A DNA stretch of 26,046 nt from Candidatus Omnitrophota bacterium. Its GTDB lineage: Bacteria > Omnitrophota > Gorgyraeia > 2-02-FULL-51-18 > JAGOUK01. The stretch covers positions 1-26,046 of the forward strand of contig JADGBA010000004.1 in assembly GCA_015231685.1 (NCBI GenBank), given 5' to 3'. Position numbers and translations under genes: made by a program. Positions 23,478-26,046 of the stretch are shown here, piece after piece; the stretch's first letter is position 1; each line of letters begins with the position of its first letter. The notes beneath the pieces are model-generated. The model was not told where the DNA came from and did no database searches. It saw only the letters and a program-made list of their open reading frames with translations.

Positions 23478-23870
23478 GGGGGCGAACGGTCTCGATCCGG
23501 GCAATCGTTCGCGCGGTGGCCATGCAGAGGTTGCGAGGAGGCCTCTTAAAACACCTTGCATCGTACAAACGCGAAAACAAGCGTAAACTCATTCCAGGTG
23601 CCGGCTTTCCGGCTCCCGGTGATGAGCCCAGTAGCTCTCTAAAAAGAGCTGCCGTCGCGGGTTCTACGCCTGCGGGAATTTTGCGACGACTCATAGCGGG
23701 CTGGCTGCAAGCTTTTAGCCTTTGGGGCTTGCGGTGAGATTCCAAAGGCTGGTTCTCAGGGATCCCGTCCGTCGGAGACTTGGGGATGAGACCAAAAGGC
23801 GAGACTAAGCATGTAGAGGCTGCGTGTGGGATTTCCGGAGACGCGGGTTCGATTCCCGCCGCCTCCACCA
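23478..23870 (+). ncRNA. ssrA: tmRNA (ssrA)
   Basis: One-piece tmRNA of 393 nt. The 5' GGGGGCG (23478-23484) pairs with CGCCTCC near the 3' end; the tRNA-like domain has the T-arm GCGGG-TTCGATT-CCCGC and an encoded CCA at 23868-23870. Pseudoknot 1 is formed by AGAGG/CCTCT and GCGAGG/CCTTGC, ending at 23559. Exactly 11 nt later, as in E. coli, is GCG (23571), the likely resume codon. That frame runs 23 codons to TAA at 23640-23642, and the stop lies in the loop of hairpin AGCTCT-CTAAAA-AGAGCT, again as in E. coli helix 5. The tag therefore begins AKTSVNSF and ends LPVMSPVAL, unusually long and without the common ALAA end. Confidence 0.93.
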
Positions 23871-23955
23871 ATTTCGTATTCGCCCGCGGAAGTCACCGTA
23901 ATCGTTCGGTCGTGGAACGGATAGGACGAGGACTCAATGCCGCGGTTTCCGCTAT

Positions 23956-23984
23956 TTGATATGATATCACCGATATGATATACT
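23956..23984 (+). promoter_or_regulatory. Promoter and repeat operator of vapBC
   Basis: TTGATA (23956-23961), 17-nt spacer, TATACT (23979-23984). Two direct copies of GATATGATAT (23958-23967 and 23972-23981) overlap both boxes, with a TGATATCA palindrome between. This is the expected place for autorepression by the antitoxin. Confidence 0.6.
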
Positions 23985-24002
23985 CTTCTCCGGGAGATTC
24001 TT

Positions 24003-24239
24003 GTGACACGGACAATCATCACTCTTTCAGAAAAAGATAAACAATGGCTGGATCGTTACAGCCGTATGCACGGGCAGTCTCTTGCCGAAACGATGCGCAA
24101 AGCCATCAAGCTCCTGATGGGCCGGGAAAAAAGCCGCGAATATGAATCGGCCTTGAACAAGACTGCCGGCTGTCTTAAGGGCTCAAAAGATGCCGTGCAA
24201 AGAGTGCGTGAATTGCGGGGGGAGTGGGATGGCCGATGA
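24003..24239 (+). CDS. vapB: Ribbon-helix-helix antitoxin (VapB-type)
   Basis: A 78-aa antitoxin. The N-terminal ~40 residues (TRTIITLSEKDKQWLDRYSR and SLAETMRKAIKLLMG) fit a ribbon-helix-helix DNA-binding fold: a short beta strand, then two helices. The polar C-terminal half would wrap around the toxin. GTG 24003 is the start; GGGAG at 23992-23996 lies 6 nt before it. The stop TGA overlaps the toxin start as ATGA. The promoter carries direct repeats suited to autoregulation. Naming as VapB rests on the partner being a PIN-domain protein. Confidence 0.8.
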   Translation: MTRTIITLSEKDKQWLDRYSRMHGQSLAETMRKAIKLLMGREKSREYESALNKTAGCLKGSKDAVQRVRELRGEWDGR

Positions 24240-24616
24240 AATCGCCGGAATATCTCATTGATTCAAACATCCTTATCGATCATTTGAACGGAATCAAAAA
24301 ATCAACCGAATGGCTGAGTCGGGTCAAGGACGGGCAGGCAGTGATCTCGGTCATTACTTACGCCGAAGTCCTATCGGGGAATGAATCTCAAAGTGATTCC
24401 ATCCTCTATCTCTTGCAGCAATTTGGATGCCTGTCCATCGAGTTGGTGACGGCGGAATTGGCCGGTCGCTTGCGGAACGCGCATTCATGGAAATTGCCTG
24501 ACGCGTTTCAGGCGGCTCTTGCCATTCAGCATCGTTTGACGCTTATAACCCGCGATCAAAGGGCTTTTAAGGACGTCCGAAATCCTGCGGTAAGAATACC
24601 GTACATCCTGCATTAA
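24236..24616 (+). CDS. vapC: PIN-domain RNase toxin VapC
   Basis: A 126-aa PIN-domain ribonuclease. The acidic metal-binding set is complete: Asp9 (YLIDSNILIDHL), Glu44 (TYAEVLSG), Asp89 (KLPDAFQAALA) and Asp107 (LITRDQRAF). VapC toxins cut initiator tRNA or 23S rRNA and so stop translation; the target here is not known. ATG 24236 is chosen because the PIN fold starts within a few residues and it overlaps the antitoxin stop. The neighbourhood (AAA+/DUF4143, smpB, ssrA) means a translation-blocking toxin sits beside the ribosome rescue system. Confidence 0.88.
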   Translation: MKSPEYLIDSNILIDHLNGIKKSTEWLSRVKDGQAVISVITYAEVLSGNESQSDSILYLLQQFGCLSIELVTAELAGRLRNAHSWKLPDAFQAALAIQHRLTLITRDQRAFKDVRNPAVRIPYILH

Positions 24617-24737
24617 TGCGGTACACATACAATATATTAGTAGTCACAATACGAACTAATTTGACTCCTGTGGTGAGGCCGCATAATATATCGAGCTATT
24701 TCAAATATTAATTAATCGTGTGTGTACCTATTTATTT

Positions 24738-24767
24738 GGAAACTTTTTGGCGGTGGAAAGCGTCTAA
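24738..24767 (+). promoter_or_regulatory. ECF-sigma-like promoter of the Spy/CpxP-like gene
   Basis: GGAAAC (24738-24743), a 17-nt gap, then CGTCTAA (24761-24767). GGAAC-type -35 with a CGTC-type -10 is typical of extracytoplasmic-function sigma factors that serve envelope stress genes. The start would be near 24773, ~40 nt before ATG 24815. No sigma gene lies in the window. The 198 bp between vapC and this gene otherwise hold AT-rich inverted repeats only. Confidence 0.5.
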
Positions 24768-24814
24768 TATGTATACGGGAACCAATTGTTAACCATCATA
24801 AAAGGGGGTAGGCG

Positions 24815-25363
24815 ATGAGAAACAAGTTGATGACAGCGGCATTGATCGGACTGTTTGCGGGGTCGATTGTGTCGGCGGGCGCTTATGCGGGTCAGGGCTG
24901 GGGCGACGCGAAAGGCTCGATGCATAGCCGCGGATACAAGGACAAGGGATGCCAGGCCACGCAGTCGGCTATGTGTATTTTGCGGAATGCCGATGAGCTT
25001 GGATTGACCGAGGATCAGAAGAATCAGATCACCGATATCAAAACCGAGGCCAAGAGGGATTACATACGCAGTAAGGCCGAAATTGACCTTATCGCGGTGG
25101 ACGTCAAATCGGAGATGTATAAGGATGCAACCGATGTGGGCGCCGTGACGGCCCTAATCGACAAGAAGTACGCCGCCAAAGCCGAGAAGGCGAAGGCCAT
25201 GGTTCGCGCCAAAGCCGACATGGAGTCGGTTCTCACGGATGAGCAGCGCGCGAAGCTCAAAGAAATCAAGAAAAGCTGCTGCGGAGCCCGAGGAATGGGC
25301 CGGGGAAAAATGTGCCCGATGACAAAGGACTCGCAGGCCTGTCCCGTGACCGACAAGAAGTAG
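24815..25363 (+). CDS. Spy/CpxP-like periplasmic protein with Cys-rich tail
   Basis: A 182-aa exported helical protein. Signal peptide 1-25 (cleavage AYA|GQG). The mature part has two LTXXQ-like turns, LGLTEDQKNQI (62-72) and VLTDEQRAKL (139-148), flanking long helices. This is the layout of the Spy/CpxP/ZraP/CnrX group of periplasmic chaperones and metal sensors. The C-terminus is Cys/Met/Gly rich: C155-C156, then GMGRGKMCPMTKDSQACP with C167 and C176; C46 and C54 lie before the first helix. Metal binding is therefore likely, but which metal is unknown. A GGGGG site precedes ATG 24815 and an ECF-like promoter lies upstream. The gene is followed by a strong hairpin. Confidence 0.78.
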   Translation: MRNKLMTAALIGLFAGSIVSAGAYAGQGWGDAKGSMHSRGYKDKGCQATQSAMCILRNADELGLTEDQKNQITDIKTEAKRDYIRSKAEIDLIAVDVKSEMYKDATDVGAVTALIDKKYAAKAEKAKAMVRAKADMESVLTDEQRAKLKEIKKSCCGARGMGRGKMCPMTKDSQACPVTDKK

Positions 25364-25390
25364 CACGGCGATTGAAAGTAAAAAAAAGTG

Positions 25391-25435
25391 AAAAAAAGTG
25401 GGACTGTCCCCGAAGGGGACTGTCCCACTTTTTTT
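25391..25435 (+). terminator. Strong hairpin of the GGGGACAG repeat family, likely terminator
   Basis: Left arm 25391-25411 and right arm 25415-25435 pair over 21 positions with a single T-T mismatch and a GAA loop. The core is GGGACTGTCCCC-GAA-GGGGACTGTCCC, flanked by AAAAAAAGT and ACTTTTTTT. The U-run makes it a rho-independent terminator for the Spy-like gene, and the A-run a terminator for the other strand. Partial copies of the 3' half (GTGTCCCACTTTTTTTT, GTCCCCATTTTTT) follow to 25466. It is a repeat-family copy used as a terminator. Confidence 0.75.
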
Positions 25436-25468
25436 GTGTCCCACTTTTTTTTGTCCCCATTTTTTACT

Positions 25469-25681
25469 TTATGTCACCTCACGTCTCGGGTCTTCCAGAA
25501 GGTCCCGGATGTCCCGCTCCGTCGCCCCGAACTCCCTGGCGGCCGCGATGATCCCGGCGCACTCTTCATAGCGCTCCTGAACGAGAGCGCTCTTAAGGTG
25601 CAGAAGCGCGGTGCGCTTCTCAGGCTGCCTGATCTTGAAGATGAATTCACGGCTTGAGGGCCGCGGCTTCGTGTGTTTCAT
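25469..25681 (-). CDS. Small hypothetical protein, 70 aa
   Basis: ATG 25679-25681 to the stop at 25469 encodes 70 residues: basic N-terminus (MKHTKPRPSSREFIFKIRQP), then two or three helices (KRTALLHLKSALVQERYEEC, AGIIAAAREFGATERDIRDL, LEDPRREVT). The Shine-Dalgarno AAAGGAGGAG lies a few nt upstream, the best in this part of the window, so it is very probably translated. I do not recognise the family. The helical pattern with an E-DIRDLLEDPRR end could be a small DNA- or protein-binding domain. It is convergent with the Spy-like gene across the repeat hairpin. Confidence 0.6.
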   Translation of the reverse strand: MKHTKPRPSSREFIFKIRQPEKRTALLHLKSALVQERYEECAGIIAAAREFGATERDIRDLLEDPRREVT

Positions 25682-25762
25682 TGGACTCCTCCTTTTGTTT
25701 GTTTGTGGTGCAAGTGAACTTCCCGGACATTTCCTTCGTGTACCCCTCGTGTAAAAACAAAA

Positions 25763-25792
25763 AACCCATTACCGCTTGGGCGATAATGGGTT
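25763..25792 (-). terminator. Rho-independent terminator, minus strand
   Basis: Arms 25763-25775 and 25780-25792 pair as AACCCATTA-x-CGC with one mismatch and a 4-nt loop. On the minus strand the stem is followed by TTTTTTGTTTTT. On the plus strand the tail is only TTGTTTTG. It would end a minus-strand transcript coming from the right edge. Confidence 0.65.
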
Positions 25793-25824
25793 GTTTTGTC
25801 GAAAAACCGGTTTGGTCTAAATCG

Positions 25825-25971
25825 TTACGCTAGAGAAAAACCTCCCCGACAACCCACGAGCGCCGGCATAAGCGAATGGCGCTGCCACGAGCACACAAAG
25901 CCCGCCTTCGCCGCCGTCTTATTGGCGCGAATCAGAACTACATGGTTGTCAGAAGTGTATAAGCGATTCAT
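25825..25971 (-). CDS. Possible 48-aa peptide in a promoter-terminator unit
   Basis: An ORF on the minus strand from ATG 25971 to TAA 25825-25827 would give 48 residues (MNRLYTSDNHVVLIRANKTA ... ending GCRGGFSLA). There is no recognisable family and only a weak Shine-Dalgarno (AGAGAAAACG). It is flanked by a plausible promoter and a clear terminator, so the stretch is transcribed with fair likelihood, but the product could equally be a small RNA. Otherwise the 365 bases from 25682 to the end hold only the two flanking signals. Confidence 0.25.
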   Translation of the reverse strand: MNRLYTSDNHVVLIRANKTAAKAGFVCSWQRHSLMPALVGCRGGFSLA

Positions 25972-26000
25972 GGTCGTTTTCTCTGTTTGTTTCAACAGGA

Positions 26001-26030
26001 AGTATACCTCAAAGGTTCCCTGCAAAGCAA
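26001..26030 (-). promoter_or_regulatory. Sigma70-like promoter, minus strand, right edge
   Basis: On the minus strand TTGCTT (26030-26025), 18-nt spacer, TATACT (26006-26001). The start would be near 25994, so the transcript to the terminator at 25763 would be ~240 nt. Confidence 0.4.
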
Positions 26031-26046
26031 ACGCGGAACCGGGGAC

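Noticed and set aside
23516..23737. 73-codon protein inside the tmRNA region
   Set aside because: It overlaps the pseudoknots and tag region of a clear tmRNA and has no ribosome site.
21588..23870. A complete integrative element bounded by tRNA-Leu and ssrA
   Set aside because: No integrase, and no second copy of either RNA 3' end seen in the window; only single accessory genes are supported.
1..26046. CRISPR array, rRNA, phage or insertion-sequence transposase
   Set aside because: No regularly spaced repeats with unique spacers, no rRNA-like sequence and no transposase or phage protein were found on either strand.

Overview
The window reads as chromosomal DNA of a GC-rich, Gram-negative, heme-making respiratory bacterium. 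LPS heptose synthesis (HldD), lipoproteins, TatA, an alternative complex III (Act) module, oxygen-dependent-type heme genes, a split glycine dehydrogenase (GcvPA/GcvPB) and a pyruvoyl-dependent arginine decarboxylase occur together. This mix suggests an uncultured lineage such as Omnitrophota or another PVC-related or deltaproteobacterial-like group. That placement is inference and weakly held.

Layout. 1-2681 (+): 3' part of an act operon with an ActC-ActD fusion (cut by the window edge), ActE and ActF, followed by a 58-aa TatA and a DJ-1/PfpI gene broken by a single-base frameshift. 3538-5416 (-): a histone-deacetylase-fold deacylase and a secreted FecR-domain protein with a good sigma70 promoter. 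5533-10106 (+): a tightly overlapping operon of a TrmA/RlmD-type RNA methyltransferase, PdxA, HemE and HemY. It converges on hldD (-), and a perfect 36-bp inverted repeat between them encodes the last residues of both proteins.

11309-21101 (+): a 33-aa membrane peptide, then a co-directional run of two ROK-family regulators, a small zinc-ribbon protein, gcvT-gcvH-gcvPA-gcvPB, a LipM-type octanoyltransferase that would supply the lipoyl precursor to GcvH, a pyruvoyl arginine decarboxylase and a GT2 glycosyltransferase. Gaps are tiny, so read-through from the ROK promoter is plausible.

21192-24616 (+): a coiled-coil lipoprotein, tRNA-Leu(CAG), an AAA+ ATPase/DUF4143 gene behind a palindromic operator-promoter that would give a leaderless message, smpB, ssrA (tmRNA) and a VapBC toxin-antitoxin pair. 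The tmRNA appears to encode an unusually long tag ending in PVAL. 24815-26046: a Spy/CpxP-like Cys-rich periplasmic protein behind an ECF-sigma-like promoter, a strong hairpin of the GGGGAC repeat family, a 70-aa unknown protein (-), and a short minus-strand unit with its own promoter and terminator.

A dispersed palindromic repeat family (core GGGGACAG...CTGTCCCC) occurs at 3496-3524, 10081-10246 and 25391-25435, and perhaps at the right edge. No CRISPR array, rRNA, transposase or phage module was seen.
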